Below are positions 1-10,462 of a DNA stretch of 64,000 nucleotides, in pieces (position 1 is the stretch's first letter; each line of letters opens with the position of its first letter). The translations under genes and the position numbers were made by a program. The notes under the pieces were generated by a model. It saw only the letters and a list, made by a program, of their open reading frames with translations, had not been told where the DNA came from and searched no databases. The DNA comes from Diploptera punctata (taxonomy: Eukaryota; Arthropoda; Insecta; Blattodea; Blaberidae): the NCBI GenBank assembly GCA_030220185.1, contig JASPKZ010010277.1:186001-250000 (forward strand). The letters run 5' to 3'.

Positions 1-232
1 GTACAAAATTAAATAGTAGAGGAGATAGTGGATCTCCTTGCTTCAACCCATTCTGGATTTCAAAAGTGTCCGAAAACAGTTTGTCTACACGCACCCTACT
101 CTTTGTGCCGTTTAGACACATTCGTATAAGTCTAATTAACTTTTTAGGAATTCCGAACTCCAGCAGGATACTATATAACTTCTCCCTCTTAATTGAATCA
201 CATGCTTTTTTGAAGTCTACATAAGGTTGATG
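1..232 (-). mobile_element. LINE-A reverse-transcriptase fragment (RTE-like)
   Basis: Read on the minus strand this encodes part of a non-LTR retrotransposon reverse transcriptase: a motif-A segment (FKKACDSIKREKL) followed by motif B (QGDPLSPLLFNFV). It is closely similar in DNA and protein to the longer copy at 56590-57830. The fragment is cut off by the window edge on its downstream side, and similarity stops near 232 on its upstream side, so it is a truncated, non-functional piece. Clade is inferred from motif style only. Confidence 0.85.
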
Positions 233-726
233 TATGAACTTAGGAATTTTTTTCGCGTCACAGATTGCAAATAATGCCCATAATTTACTTAACATAGAGA
301 ACCGTTTAACATGTTATCCTGTTTAATGTCTGGAACAGCAGGTGTGGGCGTTAAACTTTTAAACTAAACCAGACGAGTGTGAAATAAAGGCTGCAACGGA
401 ATCAATATTATAATGAGAAACTACCGCCAACGCACGATGTGTTATCGACTCCTAATCCATGCTTCATACGAGTGCATGCAAATATCTTCAATATGGAGGT
501 AATGCACAAGTCAAGTTTCCTGTGACATAGCCTATTTGCCGACACACACACTCACGGCTATTTCAATAACACAAATAAAATTCTTGGAATTCATACTTAA
601 TCTGAAAGCAGAGATTATATATCAAAACTTAGTAAAGAAACACTCTAACTCAGTGGTTTTTTAAAATTTAATTTTATTTATGCACAGATTTTCACTGTTT
701 AAACATATCTTTGTGCCTGTATTATT
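233..726. other. Unassigned AT-rich interval
   Basis: No open frame, tandem repeat or match to another part of the window was noticed here. It separates two oppositely oriented LINE-A pieces. Confidence 0.4.
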
Positions 727-1285
727 AAACATAGGCTCAATTCTGGAAATGCGTGCTATTTTGCATTACAGAAACTCTTGACGTTCCAATTGCTTGCAAA
801 AAACGTTAAACTGAAAATAAATAATACTATTATTCTACCAGTTACATTACATGGATCCGAAATACATACTCTTACTTTAAGGGAGGAAAGGAGATTGCGA
901 GTATTTGAGAACAAAGTTCTTAGGAAATATTTTGGACCAAAGAGAGATGAACAGACATGTGAATGGAGAAGACTTCTTAACAATGAACTACATGGTCTTT
1001 ATAGGAAGCCAGATATAACAAGAACAGTTAAGTCTCACAGACTGCGATGGGCAGCACATGTGGCAAGAATGGGGAATGAAAGACGTGCATGGAAGCTCCT
1101 TGTAGGAAAACCAGAGGAAAAACGTCCAATTGGTAGTTCAAGAATGAGGTGGGAGAATAACATTAACCATGTTTTGAGGGAAGTAAATTATACAGGAGAT
1201 GATTGAAAAACAATATCTCAGGATAGGAATGTATGGAGAGCTTATGTCCGCTCATCCATGAACCTATGGATTTGATTGTGCCAGT
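727..1285 (+). mobile_element. LINE-A 3' end, 5'-truncated
   Basis: The frame 778-1206 translates to the C-terminal part of the LINE-A polyprotein, including the segments FENKVLRKYFGPKRDEQT and RLRWAAHVARMGNERRAWKL, matching the 57394-57816 copy. A premature stop at 1204-1206 interrupts the last ~25 residues; the coding similarity resumes after it and the copy ends in the family's typical GTGCCAGTGAATTAGTTAGTTA terminus, here near 1280-1300. Upstream similarity begins abruptly at 727. A dead 5'-truncated insertion; no endonuclease or catalytic YADD motif is present. Confidence 0.9.
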
Positions 1286-1632
1286 GAATTAGTTAGTTAA
1301 TTCCACTCATTCCTATCCATCTATTCTATGTACTTCAGTCCTCTTGTTGTCATTCTAGTTCTTATTTCTTGCATCCATGAATTTCGGGGTCTGCCTTTCT
1401 CTCTTCTTCCACTAATAATAGCAGTAATTCGTATGATTAACCGTTGTACTCCCTTAATTTTATAGTTACTTATCTGATAAGTTAATGAAAATAATAGCTT
1501 AAATCCAGGAGCTCTGCCAAACTAATGTTATTTCAGTTACAAAATTACAATCATTATATCTTCCTTGATATTATTATGTTTATTTAAACCCATTAAAATT
1601 GAGTCCATACATTAATCGGTTATGAAATAATG
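1286..1632. other. Unassigned interval
   Basis: AT-rich sequence between a LINE tail and a SINE. The stretch 1310-1440 in one frame looks weakly like an antisense LINE tail (terms such as CTTCTTCCACTAATAATAGCAG), but I could not establish this. Confidence 0.3.
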
Positions 1633-1789
1633 ACGTCCGTCCCCGTGGTGTATTCGGTAGAGTCTCTACCTTCCACTGCGGCGACCCGGGTTCGATTCCC
1701 GGCGGTGTAGGGGATTTTAAACCTCCATCTTGGAGTTGGGTGTGTGTCCTGTCATTGTGTCTATATGTGAGAATAAAATAAAGTTAACA
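1633..1789 (+). mobile_element. SINE-5, tRNA-derived
   Basis: A tRNA-like head starts with CCCCGTGGTGTATTCGGTAG (A-box-like) and carries GGGTTCGATTCCC (RNA polymerase III B box, consensus GGTTCGANNCC) at about 1689-1701. The body continues through GGAGTTGGGTGTGTGTCCTG. The same head and body occur in reverse at 34372-34503, which makes it a dispersed SINE and not a tRNA gene; no acceptor-stem closure follows the T-arm. Confidence 0.75.
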
Positions 1790-2138
1790 AAAAGGTAAAA
1801 CAAGAAGGAAAAACAGTGTAAACGAGAAAAAAATGAAGGGAACGGAATTATCGCAAAACACCCTGATATAAGTCTAACAATGTGGAACAGAAGTTAAATC
1901 TCCCTGGAAAATGAAAAGAGTCAATTTTACAGTTAAGCACTCGCTGATAGGAAGTGCCAATTCTAACAAAACAATGGAAGTCGTATTCAATTCAGCGTCT
2001 GGAATAAGAATGTAAGAGAATACACTTAACCTTAAATTGGCAAAGCAATAATTTTTCCCGCCTTTTATTTAAATGTTCCGGACCGCAAAGAAAACAAGAT
2101 CATGCAAAACTCTAAGTTACGAGTATTATTGTACACCA

Positions 2139-2565
2139 GGTAATATCCGGCGTGCGCTGTTACGCCTAGATAAATGAAAATTATTGTGTGTTATATTTAG
2201 TAGAATAAATAAAAGGAAAAATAATAAAAAAATGCATCGTAATTATTTTTAGATACCCCCTGCTGATTAACCGGCGTTGCCCGGGAATCAGCTTATCCCG
2301 ATATTATTGGTATAAATAAGCTAAATGAAGAAAATTAATGTGTTTATGTTTAGTTGTATAAGTAAAAAGAACATTTTGTATTGTAATTATTTTTATAGAT
2401 ATCCCGTGTTGAATATCCGACGTTGCCCAGAAATCTACTTATCCCGATTTTCATAGCATAAATGAACTAAAGACAATGTTAATGTGTTTTTATATTTAGT
2501 TGAATATGTAACAGGAAAGAGTAATTAAAAATGTTTATAGTAATTGTGTGGAGTGTTGCACATTT
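2139..2565 (+). repeat. Dispersed repeat K, three ~150-bp tandem units
   Basis: Three degenerate units follow one another, each with a core like ACCGGCGTTGCCCGGGAATC, then CTTATCCCGAT, then GTTTAGTTGAATAA and ending near AATTATTTTTAGATACCCC. Unit starts are near 2139, 2263 and 2409. The first unit instead begins with CGGCGTGCGCTGTTACGCCT. The same family occurs at 42350-42442 joined to 48494-49165, at 20779-21162 reversed, and at 55966-56020. It has no coding capacity that I can see; its element class is unknown. Confidence 0.7.
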
Positions 2566-2813
2566 AATAGTTTAATCAACATAATGTTAAAATTATCCTT
2601 GAACAAAACAAATTATAACAAAAAATTACAGTATATTCAAAACATGGCGAAGAGTAACGGTTTTAACAAACAAATCATTGATAAGCTTATTAACAAACAA
2701 AAAAGAAAAATGACGTAAACAATATAACAAAATTTGAAAGATAATCTGATAATAATGAAACATGGGTAATATTAACATACACAGGAAATTAAACCACAAA
2801 ACTAGCTAGAACT

Positions 2814-3179
2814 TTGAAAAAAAATAAAAACATTAACATAGCTTATAAAACAGGAAACAAATTAAACAACATAATATTCAATGGCATAGAAGAACACAGC
2901 AAATTCAATAACAAGGGAGTCTACAAACTAAGGTGTAAAGATTGTAATACATTTTATATTGGCAGGACAAGCAGAAATTTCAATACACGATATAAGGAAC
3001 GCCTAAAAAATTTTATACACGCGGGTGATAAATCAATCTATACTAAACAACTCATTAACGCAGGTCACCAAATGAACACAATTGAAAATACTCTCACGAT
3101 GATCCACCGAGAAAACATCCCTGCTATGATAAATAACTTAATTTTCGCCGATGATTTAGTGTTACTACACCATGATTAA
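2814..3179 (+). pseudogene. GIY-YIG endonuclease domain of PLE, truncated chimeric frame
   Basis: The 121-residue frame has the GIY-YIG signature: GVY at residues 35-37, YIG at 48-50, the conserved arginine in TSR (54), and RYKE (59-62) with the catalytic-type glutamate. A CxxC pair (C41, C44) and histidines H69 and H85 fit the zinc-binding CCHH arrangement known for PLE nucleases. From codon ~106 onward the sequence is no longer PLE: it reads LIFADDLVLL, the FADD catalytic motif of the inserted LINE-B reverse transcriptase. The frame is therefore an accidental fusion created by the insertion and not a real gene product. The first methionine is not a credible native start, since PLE similarity extends upstream. 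Confidence 0.75.
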
Positions 3180-3858
3180 GATGTTACAATTGGCTGCTTA
3201 CAAACTAAATGCAATATGTAGCGATTATAATTTTAACATTTTAATAAGTGAATATTAATAAGTAAAACAAAAGTAATGGCAATTTGTGGAAGAAATACTC
3301 TGCATGCAAACATAGTAATTAGAGACGAAGTTATTGAACAAGTATCCCACTTTAAATATATGGGAATGATAAAGATATTGAACACAAAACACATCAGTTT
3401 CAAGCTATTTGTGGTACAATAAATAGAACATTGAATAATAAAGCCCATAAACAAACAAAATTAAAATTTTATAAAACAATGGCTGTCCCTGTCCTTTTGT
3501 ATGGGAGTGAATCTTGGATTACCACTACCAAACAAGGAAGTAAAATCCAAGCAGCCGAGATGAAATTTTTAAGAAGAGTAAAAGGCTGCACTAGAATGGA
3601 CCAGATAAGAAACGAGGATATCCGTGAAGAACTGCAGATCTACTCCATAAAAGAAAATATATTTAACAACAAGATACAGTGGAAAGAACATGTAGAAAGA
3701 ATGGAAGAAAGTAGATTACCAAATAAAATCTTCCATTATTTTCCAAGAGGAAGAAGAGATGTCGGATGTCCTCGGAAGAGATGGTCTTAGATCTATTAGT
3801 GAAGACGGAACAGGCAACTCTTGCCTAAACCAGGAAGTGAAGAAGAAGAAGATAAATA
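3128..3858 (+). mobile_element. LINE-B insertion with 8-bp target duplication
   Basis: The element body is 3136-3850, bounded by GATAAATA at 3128-3135 and 3851-3858. It begins inside the reverse transcriptase at FADDLVLL and runs through HFKYMG, then the frame 3431-3790 with LLYGSESWITTTKQGSK, AAEMKFLRRVKGCTRMDQ and PRGRRDVGCPRKRWS, ending in a GAAGAAGAAGAA tail. Several stops and one frameshift lie between 3178 and 3431. This is a 5'-truncated, dead non-LTR retrotransposon. Removing it and one target copy restores a continuous PLE reading frame, which supports the boundaries. Confidence 0.85.
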
Positions 3859-4112
3859 TATCTGAAGACCTCGAAATTATAAAGGAAATAACACCTCACT
3901 ACTTAATGAGAACGCTCCCCAGTCAAACCCATTATACGAGATCGCCAAAAACAAGTCAGTTGCTGCTACAAACAGTTGGAGTATACATCATCGTAAACAA
4001 CAACGAGTAGCAGAAGCTCAACCTGCCGAGGATGGAAGTTAACTTCCGAAAGCGCTCCAGTTAATATTATGTACACCATTTTAACAAAGTTGAGGACGAC
4101 GGCACCTGCCAA

Positions 4113-4372
4113 AAGGTACATTTTAATTTGTAACTTTTATCTTATAAGTCAATACAAATCATAGTCATGTTTCAGGTTGATATTTATCAACTTCAGTTTA
4201 TCATATTAAATAAACTTGCTCCTACCTAATATTCCTAACAGGTCAGAGCATTATTTACAGTGACTCTCTAACAAATAGTTGAATGTAACAATTTATATAT
4301 TCACGTAGCACCAATGTAAGAATCCTAGAATGCACGTGGCACCAGATTGTATATTTAGTCCACGAACGTTAA
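4113..4372 (+). repeat. Direct repeat copy 1 (candidate PLE terminal repeat)
   Basis: From AAGGTACATTTTAATTTGTA to CCACGAACGT, this ~260-bp segment recurs in the same orientation at 5183-5445 with roughly 90 percent identity by eye. It lies directly after the decayed end of the PLE frame. PLEs are known to carry LTR-like terminal repeats, so a role as a PLE terminal repeat is the natural reading, but the second copy is not followed by PLE coding sequence. Confidence 0.65.
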
Positions 4373-5182
4373 AGCAGGATTTTAATATCATAATAAATAT
4401 GAACGTTAAAGTTAATAATCATGTATTTTAAAATTCTGTTAATATTTAAATATAACTTAAATAAATAAAAACATCTAAATAATTCATTGTTGTTTATTGT
4501 TGAATAAAAATGTCTCAGTAACAATTAAAGAAATTGTATTACATAACAGTCTTTCTAAATAATGGTTTTAAAATTGTTTTAAGTCATTGTTGTCAGAATT
4601 ATAAAGCTTTCTGTTATAACTGTAATAAGAACACCTGCTTAACTTCATATTTATAAATGAAAGTAAACTAAACTCTGATTGGATGTTAAAACAATTAACT
4701 TTTTTATTTAACAAATCAAATCTAAACCTAACATCATGTGGTGTAATAATGTTCTTTAAAATTATAAAAGAATTGCATACAACGTTCCACAAAGATAGAA
4801 GCAAGTAGAGCTCTCCTGATAAGATGTGATATTTAATACAAGAAGAATAGTTGACTCAAGAAAAGAAAATAATTTAATTTTAATTGACGGTGAAGAATAA
4901 TACCACATATATTTACTTGATCTGCTGGGAAATTAAATAGTATATAAATTTACAATTATTTCTACAAGAAACAATTTTCAGTGATTGTGAAGTGTTTTCC
5001 TATCCAGTGTACCAACTTCCGACCCTGAGAATAGAATCCAGCTCTATCGAAAATTAAACCCAACCTGAACCAGTAATTCTTTTTGGGACACCAATCCTTC
5101 AAAATGTTACTACAACATCGGGCATGAAGAGAGTTAGCTGCTTCAAGATGTCACCACAACATGGGAAAAGAATTACTTCTTC
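4373..5182. other. AT-rich spacer between direct repeats
   Basis: No convincing coding sequence. The minus-strand open frame 4568-4804 has no recognisable motif and is AT-driven. The last ~200 bp (from GTACCAACTTCCGACCCTGAG) could be PLE leader sequence if the flanking repeats are PLE terminal repeats; this is inference. Confidence 0.4.
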
Positions 5183-5445
5183 AAGGTACATTTTAATTTT
5201 TAACTTTTATCATATAAATCAATACAAATCACAGTCGTGTTTCACGTCGATATTTATCAAGTTCAGTTTATCATATCAAAGAAAGCTGCTCCTATTTAAT
5301 ATTCCTAACAGGTCAGAGCATTATTTACAGTGACACTCTAACAAAATAGTTGAATGTAACAATTTATATATTCACGTAGCACCAATGTAAGAATTCTAGA
5401 ATGCACGTGGCATCAGATTGTATATTTAGTTCACGAACGTAAACA
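5183..5445 (+). repeat. Direct repeat copy 2 (candidate PLE terminal repeat)
   Basis: Second copy of the 4113-4372 segment, sharing the blocks AATATTCCTAACAGGTCAGA and TTCACGTAGCACCAATGTAA. The open frame 5124-5333 overlapping it is matched by a broken frame in copy 1 and is not thought to be coding. Confidence 0.65.
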
Positions 5446-5594
5446 GTTACCGCTTGCGGGATATACTAGAAAACAATTTGTAGCAATTGATTATACCATA
5501 ATAAAAAGAAACCACTGTTTGCACTATCTTAAACGTATTATTTCCCAGGTATTTATGTTCCAGAAAAATGTAATTAACATATTTAAATCACAGG

Positions 5595-6215
5595 ACATCA
5601 GAAATTAATTAATAACCTATGATGTTGTTTATAATATACAGTTTGATGTATCATTTTTTCTCCACTAGGGTGCATTCTTCAAATATTGCGATCCTATTTG
5701 GCAATAAATAATACGATCTAGTTGCAGCGATGAACAAATGTAACATAAACGTTTTTCATTTATTTCCAAACATCGCCGTTTACATTAAATATATCATCAT
5801 CATAGTACATACACGAATTTAGGCCATTTGTTGACCTGTTTCGGCCTCAAGAGAAACACCATCCAAAAGTCTTTTGAGTGGACGTCCTGGTCTTCTTCTT
5901 CCTGCAGGTTGATATCTTAACATTTGTTTGGGTATTCTGTGATCTTCCATTCGATGAACATGTTGTATCCATCTTGACTTATAATCAGAAATTTTGTTAT
6001 CTAAAGATTCCATGTGTAATTCTTCTAAGATGTCTTCATTTTTTTGTGATCTAGTAGTGTGTATCCTGCAGTCCTCCGAAGATTATAAATATTTTAAAAT
6101 AACTATATTTAAATAATGATATGTGAGTAAACAGCTTACTTTTATTCGTTAAATAGTCCTAACAAATACCACTCTTCATTTCCAAATTCTCTAGATAAAT
6201 TGGAAATCACTCGTG
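5595..6215 (-). repeat. Dispersed repeat H, split by LINE-B
   Basis: Read on the minus strand, 6215-6090 and then 5792-5595 align collinearly with 31815-32165 (shared blocks include GAGAATTTGGAAA, TGTTTACTCAC, TTTAAAATATTTATA, TTAATGTAAACGGCGATGTT and GATCGCAATATT). The ~300 bp between the two parts is the LINE-B fragment, absent from the 31.8-kb copy. Class of the repeat is unknown and it has no open frame. Confidence 0.7.
5793..6090 (-). mobile_element. LINE-B 3' fragment inside repeat H
   Basis: The minus-strand frame 5819-6013 encodes SRWIQHVHRMEDHRIPKQML and then PAGRRRPGRPLKRLLDG, the usual LINE-B C-terminus; it is preceded by a broken LRRTAGYTLLDHK-type segment and ends in a GATGATGATATA tail. 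Comparison with the unoccupied site at about 31974-31992 places the insertion between TTTAAAATATTTATA and ATATTTAATGTAAACGG. A closely related piece is at 22795-23395. Confidence 0.85.
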
Positions 6216-6553
6216 ACAGTACTTATGGGAATTGGGAAAGGATTTTAAGGTGCAAATTTTGCTCGTGAAAGGGGGGAAAAAAGGCTCTGAAAATACATAT
6301 AAGAATGTGCAACAAAAGGTGTGTGCTGAAACAATTGAATTGAGGTTTAAATTAGTTATATGAACTCAGTTTTTATAATATGCATATCATTTAGCACCAA
6401 ACTTTTCTTCTTTGTAGAGTCCATAAGAGGTAATTCATTGTTCTTTATGTTATTGCAATATTTACTTCGCAGATGGAACATCATAGAATGATGTAATCAG
6501 TTTTGATAAATTGCGTTTTGAATTCTTCTGAAAGTTCATACAACTTATCCTTT
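6216..6553. other. Unassigned interval
   Basis: No motif, tandem structure or match within the window was recognised. Confidence 0.35.
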
Positions 6554-6613
<60 letters not shown>

Positions 6614-7735
6614 GTAATAATAGCTTTATTTTACCTGGCAGAGTTAAGGCCTCAAGGCCTTGTCCACCACTCACCCAGGTTTTAAAAAAATACAAAAAAA
6701 TAGACTTACATCTAAATTACAATATACATGAACGATAAACGATTACATGTTATGAATACAATACAATTAATATTTATAATATATTTTGATTTACTCTAAA
6801 TTTAATGAATTAAATATATAATATGTACACGATATATAAAAAAACGAGGAAAAGATTAATGACATAGTATACAATTAAATGAATAGAGAAAAATTAATTA
6901 TTAGACAACAGGTAACTGTATAAGCGTGACCTAAAGGTGCTAATTGTGCGGTAACCCCTGATATCTTGAGGAAGGAGATTCCAGGAGCGGGCAGAGGCTA
7001 CTGTGAAGGAAGTAGAATAGGAGAAAGTGCTATGAAGAGGAATTGTTAGCAGACTGCTATCTTGTGACCTAGTGTCAATATTGTGGTAAGAGGATAACTT
7101 CTCAAATCTGGATGCCAGGTAAGTAGGAATGTAGGAATTCAGAAGCTTGAAAAGTAGTGAAAGAGAGTGCAATTTACGTGTCAGTAAGACGGAGCCAATA
7201 GAGGTTATTAAAGTGTTCGGAAATGTGGTCATAACGGCGGATATTGAAAATGAATCGAACGCAAGCATTATGAACACGCTGCAGTCTCTGGGACAAGTCA
7301 TAGTTCAGATCATTATATATAATGTCACAATAATCAAAGTGTGGTAACACAATATTCTGCACAAGGATTTGTTTTAACGAAACTGGGAGAAAATTATTTA
7401 AACGTCTAAGATAATGTAAGATGGAGAAATTCTTTTTGCATATGTGTTTCCCTTGTGTTTGTCAGGTTAAATTTGCTTCTAGATGTAGTCCAAGATCTAT
7501 TACTGACGAAGAATAAGTGATAATTATATTATTTTATAGTAATGTTTGGAAGTGTAGATATGTCAAAGATTGTAAGCAGTCTTTGTTGACCCATTAGAAT
7601 TACTTGTGACTTGTTAGGATTTAGATTTAGACCGATACTTGAAGACCAGTTAAAGATGGATATGAGATCGTCATTCATTTTCGTCAAGCTGTTATAGAGA
7701 TAATATTCGCCATGTTATTGTTGTGAAAACCCAGT
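6554..7735 (-). mobile_element. CR1-like LINE, 3' part
   Basis: Minus-strand frames give, in order, NLNPNKSQVILMGQQ (near 7590-7640), VLPHFDYCDIIYNDLNYDLS and RVHNACVRFIFNIRR (7174-7362), then LLFKLLNSYIPTYLASRFEK and SFTVASARSWNLLPQDIRG (6894-7301), with one frameshift. The 3' end carries the family terminus ...GGCCTTAACTCTGCCAGGTAAAATAAAG followed by an (ATT)n tail, seen on the plus strand as the AAT array at 6556-6613. This is the C-terminal part of a CR1/L2-type reverse transcriptase; catalytic motifs A-C are not included. Inactive. Confidence 0.85.
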
Positions 7736-7886
7736 TGTAATACTAATAAAATTCCAGAAAATTGGATAAACTTGGGTAAATTTCTGGACAAAACGCGGAA
7801 AATAAGAACAACACTCATTCATGAATAAATATATGTTATCAAAATGCAATAACATTAATTCTTAATAATTATATATAAATTAATTA

Positions 7887-8135
7887 ATGTATAATGCTAT
7901 TGTGTTATTATTTAATTGTAATATTACTGTGTTTTCTTAAGTAATTGCAATGTTATGGTTTTTTTAGTGTATAATGATATTGTGTTATTATTTAGTTGTA
8001 TTATTACAGTGTTTTCTTTATGTAATTGTAATGTTATTGCTTTTTTAGTGTATAATGCTATTGTGTTATTATTTAATTGTAATATTATTGCGTTTTCTTT
8101 ATGTAATTGTAATGTTATTGCTTTTTTTTTGTTGT
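7887..8135 (+). repeat. Minisatellite, three ~81-bp units
   Basis: Units start near 7887, 7967 and 8047 at GTATAATGCTATTGTGTTAT and contain TAATTGTAATGTTATTGCTT near their ends. Open frames on both strands here (7924-8139 minus, 7955-8233 plus) are repetitive translations of the array and are not genes. Confidence 0.8.
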
Positions 8136-8139
8136 TCAT

Positions 8140-8300
8140 TTTTCTTCACACTAGTAGCAATTATTTCTTTATTGTAACGGACTGTCAAAAGCACGTACGG
8201 CTTACTGCCCGTGCGACCCATATTTGTAAATAATATTGTAAATATTTTACTTTTGTCTAATAAAGTCCTACTACTACTACTACTACTACTACTAATAATA
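8140..8300 (+). mobile_element. LINE 3' terminus with CTA tail
   Basis: ACTGTCAAAAGCACGTACGG, then a TTTGTAAATAATATTGTAAA segment, an AATAAA signal (8260-8265) and a (CTA)n tail from about 8270 form a typical non-LTR retrotransposon end. No coding part remains. Assignment to a clade is not possible from this alone. Confidence 0.5.
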
Positions 8301-8727
8301 ATAAAATACGTTGTGATTCAGACTAGTAAAACACAGCCAACAACAAATCGGTAGATAGAAAACTGTTAAATTATTGCCAGTAACAACTGAACTTATTTTA
8401 AACTGTTACAGCAACACTGCTGAAATTTAAATTTGACTTCACAGCTGCAGATAGGCTGGGATATAAATTACTAGTGGTTTACATAAATTAGATTTTCATA
8501 TTTACAGTTTAGAATTATAATATAAAATTATATACTTTTTAGGTTATTTACCTTTTATATACCTTTTAATTTAATATTTACTATTGTTGACTTCACACTG
8601 CAGATTGGTCATTATTTTGTGGGGTATAAATTACATTAATTGTATTTTAATATTTAATTAATATTGTTGACTTATCATTTGTATTATGCAAAATATATTA
8701 TCTGTGCATGACCTACCACTTCTAAAA
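8301..8727. other. AT-rich interval with weak internal duplication
   Basis: Two imperfect ~140-bp units begin at TTGACTTCACAGCTGCAGATAG (8430) and TTGACTTCACACTGCAGATTGG (8589), each followed by GGTATAAATTAC-type sequence; a third partial begins near 8666. No coding potential. Confidence 0.45.
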
Positions 8728-9113
8728 CCAGATTGATCTTCCAATCAGAGATGGATGTTTTAAGATCAGCTGGAAAATTTAGAATGGATAGAATACGAAA
8801 TAAAGAAATAAGGGAAATTATGGGTGTACAAGAGGAGCCGGACATCATAGACATCATAGAAAAGAAATGATTGCAGTGGTATGGTCATGTCAAACGAATG
8901 CCAGAGCAAAGATTGCCAAAAATTGTTATAGAATGGATCCCAATGGAAAGGAGGAAGAGAGGAAGACCGAAGAAAACTTGGATAGAAGGGGTACAAGCAG
9001 CTATGAATATCAGAGGAATGGAGGAAGATCAATGGATGGATAGAGAGGAATGGCGTTTGGTTTCCGGAAGACGGCGGCAACTGCCATGATACCGGATGAT
9101 GATGATGATGATT
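8728..9113 (+). mobile_element. LINE-D 3' end
   Basis: Frame 8871-9089 (after an in-frame stop at 8868) encodes WYGHVKRMPEQRLPKIVIEW, RKRGRPKKTWIEGVQAAM and EEDQWMDREEWRLVSGRRRQL, ending in CCATGATACCGGATGATGATGATGATGATT. An antisense copy with ~90 percent identity lies at 50404-50662. The long minus-strand frame 8766-9290 is a shadow of this segment. Inactive C-terminal fragment of a non-LTR retrotransposon. Confidence 0.85.
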
Positions 9114-9771
9114 ATTGACTTCTGATTGAGACTTTAAAACAATCTTCAAGAAAAAAAAATATATTTCTGTCCTTCTCCTAACGCAGAGAAGAGTGGAGGA
9201 AAAGGTGCTGAAGCCTAAAAAAAGGGAAAAAGGGGCGAAATGTAGTAATCTCACGAAAATGTGTAACAAATTGTGTTCATTTAGCTTCATTGCATCCCCC
9301 CAAATACATATATTGAACTATTGGTATGAAAGTAGCTATATTTTTAGAAAGGTGCCGCACCTCAAAACCCATTCCCTAATGATAATTATAGAAATTCGAA
9401 CTTTGTTTCATATTTACAGCGAATGACCCTGTTTGCAGTGAGACAGTAGATATGGATCCCGGACAGTAGACGCCTACAGACAGTAGAACGACATGAAATT
9501 ATTTGTGTTCCGCTTTCCTTCTTATTGATTCAAACTTTATATGACCTAAACTGAAAACAACACCCAGCCCACACTCTTCTCTCCTGATTTATCATGGCAC
9601 ACTAAACTTTTATAACGAATGTTTTTTACTTTCAGTATAAACAGAGATGCCAATATTTGATACCTTGAAAACAATGTATAGCCTAGTCGACTTCTTCCAG
9701 TTCAAGGTCACTTTATTTTTATTTGAATCCTCACTTTAAACACGAACTTCAGGATGTAGCATAACATGGCA
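9114..9771. other. Unassigned interval
   Basis: No supported feature. A short run of related words, GGATCCCGGACAGTAGACG and CTACAGACAGTAGAACG (9450-9490), is the only local repetition noticed. Confidence 0.35.
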
Positions 9772-10190
9772 TCATCATCAACAATCACGGATTAAGCCCA
9801 TGTGCCTTGTTCCGGTCTCATAGATTCTCATTCAAAAAGTTGAATCCATCTCTTTTTCGATCTACCAATATTCCTGTCTCCTCTTGGTTTGTAATTAAGT
9901 ATAATGTTTGGAATTCGATCATCTTTCATTCTTTGAACATGTTCTTTCCTGTTTTTTCTAGATTATTTTAGTTTATCCAAAAGTTTAAAAATATTTAGCT
10001 CATTTCTAATATCTTCACTTCTTCCTTTATCTAGAAGTTTGCAGCCAGCGACATTTCTCAGAATTCTCATTTCAGCTGCTTCGATGATCTTCTCTTCTAT
10101 TTTAGTTGAAACCAAAAATTCACTACCATACAATAGTAAGAGGACATCCACTGCTTTATAAAGTTTTAGTTTTGTTTCCATTCTTGTGTT
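9772..10190 (-). mobile_element. LINE-B 3' fragment
   Basis: The minus-strand frame 9963-10181 encodes LLLLYGSEFLVSTK, IEAAEMRILRNVAGCKLLDK and SEDIRNELNIFKLLDKLK. After a stop the homology continues with HVQRMKDDRIPNIILNYKPRGD-like sequence to a TGATGATGATG end near 9772. Truncated and inactive. Confidence 0.85.
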
Positions 10191-10239
10191 TTAAATATTC
10201 TTTTAATTGTGCCACATATATAATTACATTTATTAAGTT

Positions 10240-10402
10240 TGTTGCCAGTTAGGAGTTTGGAGTGGGTTCCAAATCGGACGAAAATAAATGGAGACCTAGG
10301 AAGACATGGATAGAGGAAATTATGAATTTTATGAAGTACAGGGGACTACAGGGTGGTGACTGGACGGTTAGAGATGCATGCAGGAAGATAATCCAAACTT
10401 AA
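10240..10402 (+). mobile_element. LINE-E 3' fragment
   Basis: One frame reads KWRPRKTWIEEIMNFMKYRG and GGDWTVRDACRKI, matching the distal part of the LINE-E copy at 37419-37545. It is followed by AT-rich sequence and an ATT array. Only the last ~50 codons are present. Confidence 0.75.
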
Positions 10403-10436
10403 TACTACTTGGGGAATATATGTGTCCATTATTATT

Positions 10437-10462
10437 ACTATTATTATTAATATTATTACTTT

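Larger units (their letters stand above)
2570..4372 (+). mobile_element. Penelope-like element (PLE), C-terminal half, interrupted
   Basis: Broken frames from about 2610 resemble PLE sequence between the reverse transcriptase and the endonuclease (NMAKSNGFNKQIIDKLI, then LKKNKNINIAYKTGNKLNN), leading into a GIY-YIG domain. The element is split at 3128 by a LINE-B copy and resumes at 3859, where the frame continues as ISEDLEIIKEITPHYLM before decaying. It ends in a ~260-bp segment repeated at 5183-5445. PLEs are retroelements whose reverse transcriptase is joined to a GIY-YIG nuclease; here only the distal part survives and the element is inactive. The reverse-transcriptase domain itself is not seen. 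Confidence 0.75.

Noticed and set aside
6462..6695. Poly-leucine and poly-isoleucine open frames (also at 10346, 24490, 60739, 62570)
   Set aside because: They are translations of AAT/ATT microsatellites at LINE tails.
8766..9290. 174-codon minus-strand frame
   Set aside because: Shadow of the plus-strand LINE-D C-terminus, confirmed by the antisense copy at 50404-50662 where coding sense is again the WYGHVKR strand.
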